From contig DAOUHY010000150.1 of NCBI GenBank assembly GCA_034428435.1, positions 62,001 through 126,000 of the forward strand: a stretch of DNA of 64,000 nucleotides. The letters are read 5' to 3'. Shown here in pieces: positions 8,402-17,465 of this stretch. The position numbers and the translations under genes are program-made. The DNA is from Bin5 sp034428435. GTDB lineage: Bacteria; Chloroflexota; Anaerolineae; Caldilineales; Caldilineaceae. Under the pieces are notes generated by a model. The model saw only the letters and a list, made by a program, of their open reading frames with translations, was not told the origin of the DNA and did not search any database. Within the stretch, counting starts at the first letter, position 1, and each line of letters starts with the position of its first letter.

Positions 8402-9558
8402 TGAGCGAAAACGTCCAACAGGAAGAAGAGATGGGGGCCGTACAAAGGGTTTCCGCAGATGATCCCAGCCGCGAGAAACAGGCCCTGTATACGGCTTCGC
8501 AATCGCAACTGATCTGGCGGCGATTCAAGAGGCACAAGCTTGCGCAGGCTTCGATGGTCATTCTGGGGCTCCTTTATCTGATTGCTGCGCTGGGTGAGTT
8601 TATCGCACCGTACGATACGAAGCATGACTTCAAGGGGTTCGTGTACGCGCCGCCGGCCAAGATCCATCTTTTTGACGAGAATGGTTTTGCCGGTCCGTTC
8701 GTTTACGGGTTGAAGGGGGGGCGCGATGAACAGTACAACCGGGTATTCGAGGAGGTGAAGGAAGAGAAGTACCCTGTACGGTTCTTTGTGCGCGGTGATC
8801 CCTACAAGATGTGGGGGCTGTTTGAGACGGACCGCCATCTCTTTGGGGTAGGAGAGGAAGGGCAGATCTTTCTGTTCGGGACGGACCGGCTGGGGCGAGA
8901 CCTTTTTTCGCGGGTAATCTACGGAACGCGCATTTCGCTGACGATTGGGCTGGTAGGCGTCTTCCTCAGTTTTGTCTTCGGTCTGGTGATTGGGGGCATT
9001 TCGGGATATTTCGGCGGGGTAACGGATGAGGTCATTCAGCGACTGATCGATCTGCTTGTTTCGATTCCGCAGTTGCCGCTGTGGATGGCACTGGCGGCGG
9101 CGGTACCGCGGGACTGGGATTCCATACAGACCTACTTTGCGATAACGATCGTACTCTCGATCGTGGGCTGGGCGGGCCTGGCGCGGACGGTGCGCGGGCG
9201 CCTGCTTTCGTTACGAGAGGAGGATTTTACAATTGCGGCGCGCGTATCCGGCGTTGGCGAGTGGCGCATCATCACCAAGCACCTGTTGCCGCTCTTTGCG
9301 AGCTATATCGTGGTGGCGATCACGCTTGCCGTTCCCGGCATGATAATCGGTGAAACGAGCCTCAGTTTCATCGGTCTTGGAATCCAGCCGCCTGCGGTCA
9401 GTTGGGGCACCCTTTTGCAGGACGCGCAGATGATCGCGAACGTTGCCCTCCATCCCTGGATGCTGATTCCGGCGCTGTTTGTCATCGTGACCGTGCTCAT
9501 GTTCAATTTTCTGGGCGATGGACTGCGGGATGCGGCAGACCCATACTCGATGACATAG
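8401..9558 (+). CDS. ABC transporter permease, DppC/OppC type
   Basis: A 385-residue second permease of the same importer. The OppC N-terminal segment (RFKRHKLAQASMVILGLLYL) is at about residues 40-60. A long external insertion of about 85 residues follows (about 75-165) before the BPD_transp_1 domain, where GTDRLGRDLFSR marks the usual start. The coupling loop (AARVSGVGEWRIITKHLLP) is around 280-300. The insertion makes it longer than the typical 290-320 residues and may contact the enlarged binding protein; that contact is inference. Confidence 0.93.
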   Translation: MSENVQQEEEMGAVQRVSADDPSREKQALYTASQSQLIWRRFKRHKLAQASMVILGLLYLIAALGEFIAPYDTKHDFKGFVYAPPAKIHLFDENGFAGPFVYGLKGGRDEQYNRVFEEVKEEKYPVRFFVRGDPYKMWGLFETDRHLFGVGEEGQIFLFGTDRLGRDLFSRVIYGTRISLTIGLVGVFLSFVFGLVIGGISGYFGGVTDEVIQRLIDLLVSIPQLPLWMALAAAVPRDWDSIQTYFAITIVLSIVGWAGLARTVRGRLLSLREEDFTIAARVSGVGEWRIITKHLLPLFASYIVVAITLAVPGMIIGETSLSFIGLGIQPPAVSWGTLLQDAQMIANVALHPWMLIPALFVIVTVLMFNFLGDGLRDAADPYSMT

Positions 9559-9603
9559 GTGCTGTTGCGGCGCGGAAAACCGTCTCAGGGCAAGCAAGAG
9601 CTC

Positions 9604-10656
9604 ATGGCCCACGACTTGATACTTGAAGTCAAAAACCTGATGACCCATTTCCACCTGCACGAAGGCATCGTGCGGGCGGTCGACGGCGTGTCGTTCAACG
9701 TCCGGCGCGGCCAGACTTTGGGCATCATTGGTGAAAGCGGTTGCGGGAAATCGGTGACAGTGCATTCGATCCTACGCCTCGTCCCGTCGCCGCCGGGCAA
9801 CATTGTGGACGGACAGATATTGTTGCACCAGGGCGAGAACGGTTTGGACACGGGGGCGATCGACCTGGCCCAGTTGGACCCGCGCGGCGCCCAGATCCGT
9901 GCGATTCGGGGCGCCGAGATCAGCATGGTCTTCCAGGAGCCGATGACTTCGTTCGGCCCCATGCACACGATTGGTAACCAGATAATCGAGACCATACTGC
10001 TTCACCAGGAGGACGTGGAGAGCTCCGATGCGCGTGAGCTGGCGATCGAAAACCTGCGACGGGTTGGCATACCGCGGGCGGAACAGATTGTAGACGCCTA
10101 TCCGCACCAGCTGAGCGGCGGGATGAGACAGCGGGCAATGATTGCGATGGCGCTTTCCTGTACGCCGCGACTCCTGATTGCGGACGAGCCGACGACTGCG
10201 CTGGACGTTACGATTCAAGCACAGATCCTGGAACTGTTGACGGCCTTACAGGAAGAGGTGGGTATGGCCGTCATCTTCATCACGCACAATTTGGGCGTGA
10301 TTGCTGAAGTCGCCGATGAAGTGGCGGTCATGTACCTGGGGCGCATTGTCGAACAGGGCGGTGTGAACGAGCTATTTGACAACCCGCAGCATCCCTATAC
10401 GCAAGGGCTACTGAATTCGATTCCGCACATTGACGAGGAGAAACTGCCGCGGCTGCGAGCGATCGAGGGCGTCGTTCCTGACCCGTATGAGATACCCAGC
10501 GGTTGTGCCTTCAGCGACCGCTGTCTGAGCTTTATGCCGGGAACGTGCGACCGGGCGATGCCGGAGCTGGACGAGACCGAGCCCGGTCATCGCGTGCGCT
10601 GCTTTTTGTACTCAGACGTCGAAGAGAGGCTGACCGAGGAAGAACATGGCGGATGA
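9604..10656 (+). CDS. ABC transporter ATPase, DppD/OppD type
   Basis: A 350-residue ATP-hydrolysing subunit. It shows Walker A GESGCGKS, the signature LSGGMRQR, Walker B LLIADEP and the H-loop ITHN. The C-terminal oligopeptide-transporter extension carries four cysteines (GCAFSDRC, a third in GTCDR, a fourth in VRCF). In some homologues these bind a [4Fe-4S] cluster. ATG 9604 is chosen because MAHDLILEVKNL is the usual beginning; the frame is also open from GTG 9559 directly after the permease stop. Its end overlaps the next gene by 11 bases. Confidence 0.93.
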   Translation: MAHDLILEVKNLMTHFHLHEGIVRAVDGVSFNVRRGQTLGIIGESGCGKSVTVHSILRLVPSPPGNIVDGQILLHQGENGLDTGAIDLAQLDPRGAQIRAIRGAEISMVFQEPMTSFGPMHTIGNQIIETILLHQEDVESSDARELAIENLRRVGIPRAEQIVDAYPHQLSGGMRQRAMIAMALSCTPRLLIADEPTTALDVTIQAQILELLTALQEEVGMAVIFITHNLGVIAEVADEVAVMYLGRIVEQGGVNELFDNPQHPYTQGLLNSIPHIDEEKLPRLRAIEGVVPDPYEIPSGCAFSDRCLSFMPGTCDRAMPELDETEPGHRVRCFLYSDVEERLTEEEHGG

Positions 10657-11680
10657 CAACGAGCTCTTGCTCGAGGTCAATGACCTGAGAATGTACTTTC
10701 CCATTCAGAAGGGATTGCTGCGGCGCACCACGGGATATGTCAAGGCCGTGGACGGGGTCAGTTTGTCGATCAAGAAGGGCGAGACGCTGGGGCTGGTCGG
10801 GGAAAGCGGGTGCGGGAAGACGACCACCGGCCGCTGTATCGTGCGCGTTTACCAGCCAACCGGCGGCGAAATCGTGTTCCATGACGAAGGCGAGGTAGTC
10901 GACATAAACCGGCTGACGAGGCAGGAGCTCAAGGCCTTTCGCCGAAATATGCAGATGATCTTTCAGGATCCCTTCTCGTCTCTAAACCCGCGCATGACGG
11001 TGCTGGAGCTGGTGGGCGAGCCGCTGCTGGCACACGGAATCGCACGCGGCCAGGAGTTGGAGGACCGGGTCGCAGAGATGGTGAGAGCCGTCGGGCTGCG
11101 GGTCGAACATCTGCCACGCTATCCACACAGCTTCAGCGGCGGGCAGAGACAGCGGATTGGCATTGCGCGTGCGCTGGTGCAGCGCCCCAAGCTGGTGGTC
11201 TGCGACGAGCCGGTTTCCGCCTTGGACGTCTCTGTCCAGTCACAGGTCGTCAATCTGTTGCAGGATCTGCAGTCGGACCTGGATCTTACCTATCTGTTTG
11301 TAGCGCACGACATGAGCGTTGTGCGGCAGGTCAGCAACCGGATTGCGGTGATGTATGTTGGCAAACTGGTCGAGGTGGCGGAGTCGGAGGAGTTGCTGCG
11401 CAATCCCAAGCACCCTTACAGCGAGACTTTACTGTCGGCCGTGCCGCGCCCGAATCCGCATCACCATATGCAGCGGCTGAACCTGGAAGGCGAGCCGGCG
11501 GACCCGGCCAATGCACCGCCGGGCTGCGTGTTTCACCCGCGTTGCCGCTATATGGAGGAAGTCTGCCAGACGGACGTTCCGCCCCTGATCGAGTTGACAC
11601 CGGGCCACCACGTCGCATGTCACTTTGCCGACTCCCTGGAACTGCAGGGGATCGATCCCTCGCGCTCTCCCCAGGCCTGA
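10646..11680 (+). CDS. ABC transporter ATPase, DppF/OppF type
   Basis: A 344-residue partner ATPase. Walker A GESGCGKTT, signature FSGGQRQR, Walker B LVVCDEP and H-loop VAHD are all present. The C-terminal extension again carries four cysteines (GCVFHPRC, then EEVCQ and VACHF), as in the sister subunit. The start lies inside the preceding gene, with GAGGAAGAAC just upstream. The enzyme genes downstream follow after only about 43 bases, so transporter and catabolic genes are probably one transcript. Confidence 0.93.
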   Translation: MADDNELLLEVNDLRMYFPIQKGLLRRTTGYVKAVDGVSLSIKKGETLGLVGESGCGKTTTGRCIVRVYQPTGGEIVFHDEGEVVDINRLTRQELKAFRRNMQMIFQDPFSSLNPRMTVLELVGEPLLAHGIARGQELEDRVAEMVRAVGLRVEHLPRYPHSFSGGQRQRIGIARALVQRPKLVVCDEPVSALDVSVQSQVVNLLQDLQSDLDLTYLFVAHDMSVVRQVSNRIAVMYVGKLVEVAESEELLRNPKHPYSETLLSAVPRPNPHHHMQRLNLEGEPADPANAPPGCVFHPRCRYMEEVCQTDVPPLIELTPGHHVACHFADSLELQGIDPSRSPQA

Positions 11681-11723
11681 AAGGAACACTGGGCTCCACA
11701 CAACATCCCACGAGAGGAAACCC

Positions 11724-12683
11724 ATGGAGAAACTCGTTATCACCGTGACCACGGACTCATCGTTGTCTTTTCCACGAAACCCTTATTTGACGCATTGTGA
11801 CGACACGAAGGGGGTCGCGGAAGAGTACATTCGATCGATGAACGCGGGCGCTACAATTGTGCATACACACGGCCAGTACAGGTCGGACCCGGTGATTCAG
11901 CCAGACGGAAAGCAACTGTCGATACCGAATGTCGAGGGTTGGCGGGATATCACGGAAAGGGTCAGGGCGGCGGGCGAGCCGATTGTACAGTTCGGGCTGG
12001 CAAGTATGCGATTGGAACAGAAATTGGAGCTGTGGGAGCAGCTCAAGCCGGATATGAGTTCGATCAACTTCAACTCACATGACGAGTATTTTCAGCCTGA
12101 TGCAGACTATGCTCCCGTGCCGATCTACTCAGTGCACCCGATCCCGGAACTCAGGATGTATTCAAGCCTGGCTAAAAAGTATGGTGTTAAGCAAGAGATT
12201 GAGTGCTTCAACACCGGGGCGTATTGGGCAATTGGCAAGATTCGGGGGGGTGACTTCTGGACCGAGGAGGGTGTCAGGGAAATTGAGGAGGACCTGCTGC
12301 CCGAGCCATTGTGGGTGACGCTGTTCTTTGGCTGGGAAGGACAGGGCTGGACGCCGCCGACGGCCAAAGGGCTTCAGTACATGGTGGACCATTTGCCGCC
12401 AAGAACGAACTTCAGCATGAGTTGCATGGACCCGCCCAACTACTGGTCAATGGTGGCGCATACGATTGCAATCGGAGGCCATGTACGGGTAGGTATGGAG
12501 GACTGCCCGTTCGTCGAAGACGGTGAGTATGCCAAGACGAACGCTGAGCTGGTGGAGAAGGCCGTTCGCATCGCGCGCGAGGTTGGCAGAGAGATTGCAT
12601 CGGGAGCCGAGGCGAGAGAGATCGTTGGTTTGCCGGCAGCGCAGAAGCCGGGCACAGGAACAGTGCAGATGGAGGAGCCATGA
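11724..12683 (+). CDS. beta-keto acid cleavage enzyme (BKACE, DUF849)
   Basis: A 319-residue TIM-barrel protein of the BKACE family. Known members condense a beta-keto acid with acetyl-CoA to give acetoacetate and a new CoA ester; 3-keto-5-aminohexanoate cleavage enzyme is the founding member. The zinc-binding HTH motif (GATIVHTHG) is at about residues 45-53, and the conserved acidic residue lies in VRVGMED near 260. ATG 11724 has GAGAGGAAA upstream. A longer frame from 11625 lies inside the preceding gene and has no family similarity. The stop overlaps the next start by four bases (ATGA). BKACE substrates are diverse, so the substrate is unknown. Confidence 0.85.
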   Translation: MEKLVITVTTDSSLSFPRNPYLTHCDDTKGVAEEYIRSMNAGATIVHTHGQYRSDPVIQPDGKQLSIPNVEGWRDITERVRAAGEPIVQFGLASMRLEQKLELWEQLKPDMSSINFNSHDEYFQPDADYAPVPIYSVHPIPELRMYSSLAKKYGVKQEIECFNTGAYWAIGKIRGGDFWTEEGVREIEEDLLPEPLWVTLFFGWEGQGWTPPTAKGLQYMVDHLPPRTNFSMSCMDPPNYWSMVAHTIAIGGHVRVGMEDCPFVEDGEYAKTNAELVEKAVRIAREVGREIASGAEAREIVGLPAAQKPGTGTVQMEEP

Positions 12684-13528
12684 AGGGTCTGAGCTGCAAT
12701 TCCGGTCTGTTGCACACGTACAGCGTGGAAGAGTCGATCGATATTCTGGCGGACCAGGGATACCAGGCGATCGACATCAGCCTGGAGCTGGCGCCACCGT
12801 TTATACCCCCACCAAGGCCGCACATGGATTCGGGAGCGGACGCAGGGCGTCGCCGGGCTGTGCGTGACTACGCGCAAGAGGCTGGAATTGCCATCGGCGC
12901 ATTGAATGCCCACACAAATGTGATTCACGGCGACCCGGAGGTGCGGCGGGAGAACACGGAATTTATTCGCGGCGGGTTGCAGTTGGCGTCGGACATGGAG
13001 GTCGCCTACGTTATCAGCGGATGCGGTGTCAAGCTGTTCTACGGGTGGGAGAGCACGTACTGGGAATGGTGCCTGGAGGCGATGCGCGATCTGGCGGAGG
13101 ATGCCGAGCAACTGGGCGTGATGATTCTGATCGAGGCGGCAAGTCCATACGGTTCGCTGGTACACAATCTTGAACGATTGCAAAGGCTGCTGTCAACGCC
13201 TGGACTGGAGGGCCTGGGGGTGCTCTTTGACCCGGCACATTACCACGTGCGAGGCGACTCTGTGCTTGACGCCTATCTGGCACTGGGTGACCGTGTCAAA
13301 CACATGCACGCCAAGGACGCGCGCGGCGACAGCGAGAATTGCGGATTCCCGCCATTGGGCGAAGGTGAAATCGACTTTGCCAGCTTGATAACAGCCATGG
13401 TCAACGGAGGATTTTCCGGCTATATTTCGATCGAGTATGAAGCGATGGCGTGGGGATACCCAGACGATCCTCTGCGGGTGCTGGCGGACGGTAAGACGTT
13501 CGTGGAAGGCATTCTCGATGGTGAATGA
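12680..13528 (+). CDS. sugar phosphate isomerase/epimerase family protein
   Basis: A 282-residue TIM barrel of the xylose-isomerase-like / AP-endonuclease 2 superfamily. Candidate metal ligands are Glu in LIEAAS, Asp and His in DPAHYH, His in HMHAKDA and Glu in SIEYEA. These families isomerise keto sugars or act as epimerases, and some are dehydratases, so the reaction is open. Its start overlaps the BKACE stop (ATGA), which argues for translational coupling and a shared pathway. Confidence 0.82.
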   Translation: MKGLSCNSGLLHTYSVEESIDILADQGYQAIDISLELAPPFIPPPRPHMDSGADAGRRRAVRDYAQEAGIAIGALNAHTNVIHGDPEVRRENTEFIRGGLQLASDMEVAYVISGCGVKLFYGWESTYWEWCLEAMRDLAEDAEQLGVMILIEAASPYGSLVHNLERLQRLLSTPGLEGLGVLFDPAHYHVRGDSVLDAYLALGDRVKHMHAKDARGDSENCGFPPLGEGEIDFASLITAMVNGGFSGYISIEYEAMAWGYPDDPLRVLADGKTFVEGILDGE

Positions 13529-13594
13529 GGGCAAAATACGGCCTGTCAGGGTGAACGAAATTTCGCTCCTATCGGCAGAACTGGAGGCTTACTC

Positions 13595-14644
13595 GTGAAA
13601 GCGGCTATGCTGCGCGCATTCAAACAGCCTTTGGCATGGCAGGAGATCACTACCCCCAGCCCCGAACCCGATGAGGTGTTGGTGCAGGTCATGGCCTGCG
13701 GCATCGACGGTACCGATCTCAAGCTGCTGGACGGATTCGGCTACACACCGGACCTACCATTCATCATGGGGCATGAGGTCGCAGGCGTCGTCACGGAAGC
13801 GGGTTACCGGGTGACCGGTTTTGAGGAAGGGGATCGGGTCATCGTCTATAACTTCACGACCTGCGGGAACTGTCTTCCCTGCCGGTCGTTCCGGGAGCAG
13901 ATCTGCGTGAACATGGGGGGCGTACTGGGCGCCAAGGACCGGCACGGGGGATATGCCGAGTACGTGGCGGTACCGGGCCGGCAGTTGGTGCACGTTCCTG
14001 CAGGCGTGTCGTGGCCGGACAGCGCGGTCTGTTGCGATGCGGGGATGACGGCGTATCATGCCATCGACCGTGCCAGGCTGCGGTTGGGAGAGTCCGTGCT
14101 GGTCGTCGGTGTTGGCGGCGTCGGATCGATCGCCGTCCAACTGGCTAAAGCGGCCGGCGCTCGTGTTTTCGCGGTTGAGATCTCAGAAGCGAAGAAGGAG
14201 TGGGCCCGTCAGCTGGGGGCAGATGAAGTCCTCGACCCAGAGAACGGCGAACTGCCGGCCGCAGTGCGAGATCTGACAGACGGGCTCGGCATTGACTGTG
14301 TGATAGACATTGTAGGTCAGACTGAGACGATGGCGGCGGGGGTCGAGTCGCTGCGGCATGGTGGGCGGATGGTCATTGTCGGTTACACTCAGGATCACTA
14401 CCCTGTTGAGGGAAAGTACCTGGCCCAGAATGAACTGGAGATCATCGGGACGCGGGCGGGGCGCAAGCAGGACCTGATTGACGTTTCTCAGTTGATGGCT
14501 GCGGGGAAGATCCGCTCGATCGTCACGCAGACCTTTCCGATGGAAAACGCGAATGAGGCGCTGGCGGTCCTGCGTTCCGGCGACAATCTGGGGCGAATCG
14601 TGCTGTTGACGCCGGCAGGGCGGCAAGCGGTGGAGGCGGCATGA
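13595..14644 (+). CDS. zinc-dependent alcohol dehydrogenase
   Basis: A 349-residue medium-chain dehydrogenase. Catalytic zinc ligands include Cys32 and the GHE motif (MGHEVAG). The structural-zinc cysteines CGNCLPCRSFREQIC are near residues 90-104. The Rossmann motif GVGGVGSIAVQLAKA is around 171-185. It probably oxidises a secondary alcohol or polyol with NAD(P). It lies 66 bases after the isomerase and 72 before the amidohydrolase, in the same direction, so it probably belongs to the same catabolic route. Confidence 0.88.
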   Translation: MKAAMLRAFKQPLAWQEITTPSPEPDEVLVQVMACGIDGTDLKLLDGFGYTPDLPFIMGHEVAGVVTEAGYRVTGFEEGDRVIVYNFTTCGNCLPCRSFREQICVNMGGVLGAKDRHGGYAEYVAVPGRQLVHVPAGVSWPDSAVCCDAGMTAYHAIDRARLRLGESVLVVGVGGVGSIAVQLAKAAGARVFAVEISEAKKEWARQLGADEVLDPENGELPAAVRDLTDGLGIDCVIDIVGQTETMAAGVESLRHGGRMVIVGYTQDHYPVEGKYLAQNELEIIGTRAGRKQDLIDVSQLMAAGKIRSIVTQTFPMENANEALAVLRSGDNLGRIVLLTPAGRQAVEAA

Positions 14645-14716
14645 AGCGGAGTCCCGGCCAGGTCTCACAGAACTGCGTAGACCAGAGCCAGAGTTTCGCC
14701 ACTCAGAGAGTGAACG

Positions 14717-15637
14717 ATGATCGTTGACGCACATAGCCACGTTTTTCCTCGTATCCACGGTCAAAATGGCGCCGGTCCGACACGAGGTACCGGTTATGGG
14801 CGAGCCGTGATCGGCGGAAAAGAGGTGCAGGTTACTCTGCCGATGGGTGAAGGGCTGGCCTATTCACCGGAGCAACTGCTGGCCAATTTGGACTGGGGAG
14901 GCGTGGAGAAGGCGGTCCTGTTGCAGGGCCCCATGTATGGAGAGTGCAACCGGTATGCGCTGGATGCGCTTCAGCAGTATGCGGACAGGTTGGTTGGCGC
15001 CGCCTATTTCGATCCCTGGATGGACGACAGCCGTACGACCTTTGAATCGACGCTTGCGTCGCCGGGCTTTTGCGCGGTCAAGCTAGAGTGCTCGGTCCCT
15101 TCGGGACTGTGCGGCATCCACCCTGAAGCGCAGTTGGGGGCTCCCGATTTAAATTGGCTGTGGCAGGAGCTTGAGAGTCGAGGCTTGGTACTGGTACTCG
15201 ACCTGGGTGGGATTGGCAGTCGTTCCTATCAGACGGTCGCGGTGCGAGAAATTGCCTTGCGGCACCCCCGGCTGCGGATTGTCATCGCGCACCTGGGTCA
15301 GCCCAGGCCGGAGGCGGAGTCGGCGCCTGAACTCTGGAAGCTGTGGGAGGAGCAGGTCGACCTGGGCTTGCTGGACAATGTGTGGTTCGACTGTGCTTCC
15401 CTTGTTGCCTTTGTCCAGGAAGAGGGCTACCCTTTCCCCAGCGTCGAGCGCTACCTGCGGTTGGGAATCGACCGAATCGGCGCGAACAAAGTGATGTGGG
15501 GTACAGATCAGCCGGGAACCCTGCTGCATGCAACTTACATGCAGTACGTAGAGCTGGCGAAGGTCCACACGGCTTTCCTCTCTCCTCGCGAACAGGCGCA
15601 GGTAATGGGGGAGACTGCTCTACGCGTGTATGAATGA
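14717..15637 (+). CDS. amidohydrolase family protein (PF04909 type)
   Basis: A 306-residue metal-dependent TIM-barrel hydrolase or decarboxylase. The N-terminal HSH motif (IVDAHSHVFP, residues 2-11), a central His (VIAHLGQ) and the late Asp (WGTDQPG) match the amidohydrolase_2 layout. Members hydrolyse lactones or decarboxylate aromatic acids. It is the last gene of the plus-strand catabolic cluster and is followed by repeat copy B, which probably marks the end of the transcription unit. Confidence 0.85.
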   Translation: MIVDAHSHVFPRIHGQNGAGPTRGTGYGRAVIGGKEVQVTLPMGEGLAYSPEQLLANLDWGGVEKAVLLQGPMYGECNRYALDALQQYADRLVGAAYFDPWMDDSRTTFESTLASPGFCAVKLECSVPSGLCGIHPEAQLGAPDLNWLWQELESRGLVLVLDLGGIGSRSYQTVAVREIALRHPRLRIVIAHLGQPRPEAESAPELWKLWEEQVDLGLLDNVWFDCASLVAFVQEEGYPFPSVERYLRLGIDRIGANKVMWGTDQPGTLLHATYMQYVELAKVHTAFLSPREQAQVMGETALRVYE

Positions 15638-15668
15638 GTGAAGATCTATTGCAACAACCAAGCCGTGA

Positions 15669-15985
15669 TGTGTGTGTACTGTGTACGGTCTGCCTGGGGG
15701 TATGTACAGTCAGGATTTCTGTAGCGGGCTCTCGATGGTCATCGCGGTGAACGTTGGGCATAAATGGGAGTTGCCTCGCCTGCGCTGGCACTTTTTCGGA
15801 ATCAGCCAAGACGCGGGGTGGGGGGGAAGCCCGGCCGCCGCGAGACGACAACTTCAAATTAGCCACACACTCGCTACGGCGCGGACAGGAGAGGGGGCGT
15901 TGCGGGGGCGGAGCCCCCGCACAAGGGAGGGCCGAATAGGCCCGACCGCCCAGAACTGCAGTGGTCAGTAGTCAGTGGTCAGTTA
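15669..15985 (+). repeat. intergenic repeat element, copy B (type 2 arm)
   Basis: The 65-base module at 15887-15951 is identical to that of copy A, but the left arm is a different sequence. It starts TGTGTGTACTGTG and aligns with copy D at 36.7 kb. CTGCAG and GTCAGTG-like heptamers follow as in copies A, C and E. It occupies most of the 540-base gap between the amidohydrolase and the next small gene. The remaining 16000-16180 shows nothing recognisable. Confidence 0.8.
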
Positions 15986-16180
15986 CCACGCCGAATTGTT
16001 TGGAGTGGGTGCAGGGAGGAGAGAGCGAAGAGGAGTGAGGAGAGAGACTCATTGGCTCTCATTGTTCATGGTCGTGAACTGATTGCGGCAGAATGGTCAA
16101 GTTCTGTCTGGTTGCAGTGGCGGAAGTCGGATGCCATGGGGAGACGATTAGCAGCTTTTATTCGAAAGGACTGATGGCCG

Positions 16181-16543
16181 ATGACCGGGAACACGCTTGA
16201 ACAGCAGCTGGTGAATTGTATCGGTGCCTTTCAGGACGGATCGCTCAGTGAAGAGATGCTGCGTGAGGCGCTGGAAACAGCCCGCAGCGACAACGGAAAG
16301 TGCCAAGACATTCTCTACTTGCAAGCAATCAGTACTTCACTTGCCAGTCAAGTGCAAGGTATGTTGATGATGGAGAATGGCGAAATTGCTGACGAGATCG
16401 CGGACCCAGAGGAGTGGCCGTACCAGACTGTGCTGGAGGCAGTTCGAGACGGGTGGCGGGTCGTTCAGTTTCCGAACCTGGCCTTGTTATTGGATGAAAC
16501 AAGGACGTATGGACTTGGTTGTGAGTTTATCCTTGAGCGCTAA
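16181..16543 (+). CDS. hypothetical protein
   Basis: A 120-residue soluble protein with no family I recognise. It is acidic, looks mostly helical in the first 90 residues, and has no signal peptide or membrane segment. AAAGGA about ten bases before ATG 16181 supports translation. It is followed after 34 bases by a phytanoyl-CoA dioxygenase-like gene and may be co-transcribed with it. Codon use looks like that of its neighbours. Confidence 0.6.
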   Translation: MTGNTLEQQLVNCIGAFQDGSLSEEMLREALETARSDNGKCQDILYLQAISTSLASQVQGMLMMENGEIADEIADPEEWPYQTVLEAVRDGWRVVQFPNLALLLDETRTYGLGCEFILER

Positions 16544-16577
16544 CCAGTGACTCTGCAAAGTGAAGGGGCTGCAAAAA

Positions 16578-17336
16578 GTGAGCGTACAAGAGGCAATTGA
16601 TCATCTGGACCTGTTTGGGTACTGCGTGTTGGAAGAGGCGATCCCGGCGGAACTGGCAGAGAGTATTACGGAGAAGCTGTTTGCATTGCACGAGGACCCC
16701 GGTAACCGCATCTACTTTCAGGACCCCAACGATGATCTGTACCAGACGCTGTTCGGCCTCCTGAATCTGGACAGCTCGAGTTGGACTTGCGCGGCTCATC
16801 CGGACGTGCTGGCTGTGGTCAGACACTTCCTCGGGGAGGATATCCGACTGGCAGAGGCGTGTTCCAAATGGGTAAAGCCAGGGGCTCCCGCTGGGGGCGT
16901 GCACACGGACTCGGCGCAGGACTTGCCGGAGCTTCTGCCGGACACGCCCTGGATGATCAACTCGATCTGGATGATGACCGACTTCACCGAAGAGATCGGG
17001 GCCACGCGCATCATGCCTACCAGCCACCGACTGCGCAAGCGACCACCGCGTGGGATGAAGGCAGACGACAGGCGGCTTCTGCCGATCACTGGACGCCGCG
17101 GCTCGGTGTTTCTGTGGCATGGTGGGGTCTGGCATGCCAACGGCGCCAACACGACAATGGACCAGCACAGAATGGCCCTGAATATCGCCTACTACCCACC
17201 GTGGTGGAACCTGGCGCGGGAGGGCGGTCATCAGCCGATCTGGCCGGAGACGTTTGAGCGCATGCCCCCTGAGCTGCAGAGGCTCACTCGCAACAGGGTA
17301 GCCAGGGAGCGGGAAGAGATTTACGAACGGCGATGA
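16578..17336 (+). CDS. phytanoyl-CoA dioxygenase family protein
   Basis: A 252-residue Fe(II)/2-oxoglutarate-dependent oxygenase. The iron-binding facial triad is visible as His-Thr-Asp (GGVHTDS) and a distal His in GGVWHANG; the 2-oxoglutarate-binding Arg is probably in DQHRMAL. Members hydroxylate fatty acyl-CoAs, amino-acid derivatives and natural products. GTG 16578 is preferred because AAGGGG lies nine bases upstream; the frame is also open from GTG 16560. First of four such genes in the window; substrate unknown. Confidence 0.85.
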   Translation: MSVQEAIDHLDLFGYCVLEEAIPAELAESITEKLFALHEDPGNRIYFQDPNDDLYQTLFGLLNLDSSSWTCAAHPDVLAVVRHFLGEDIRLAEACSKWVKPGAPAGGVHTDSAQDLPELLPDTPWMINSIWMMTDFTEEIGATRIMPTSHRLRKRPPRGMKADDRRLLPITGRRGSVFLWHGGVWHANGANTTMDQHRMALNIAYYPPWWNLAREGGHQPIWPETFERMPPELQRLTRNRVAREREEIYERR

Positions 17337-17465
17337 AATGTCCCATCGGCTGAGAATCAATCGAAGAATGCTTTGGACCGGTTTGCGTCAAAAGGTGCCT
17401 GGTTGAAAAGCGTCAGAGTTATATGAAGGCGTGCAATCCGCATTGATGCAAGGAGATCAGCGATC

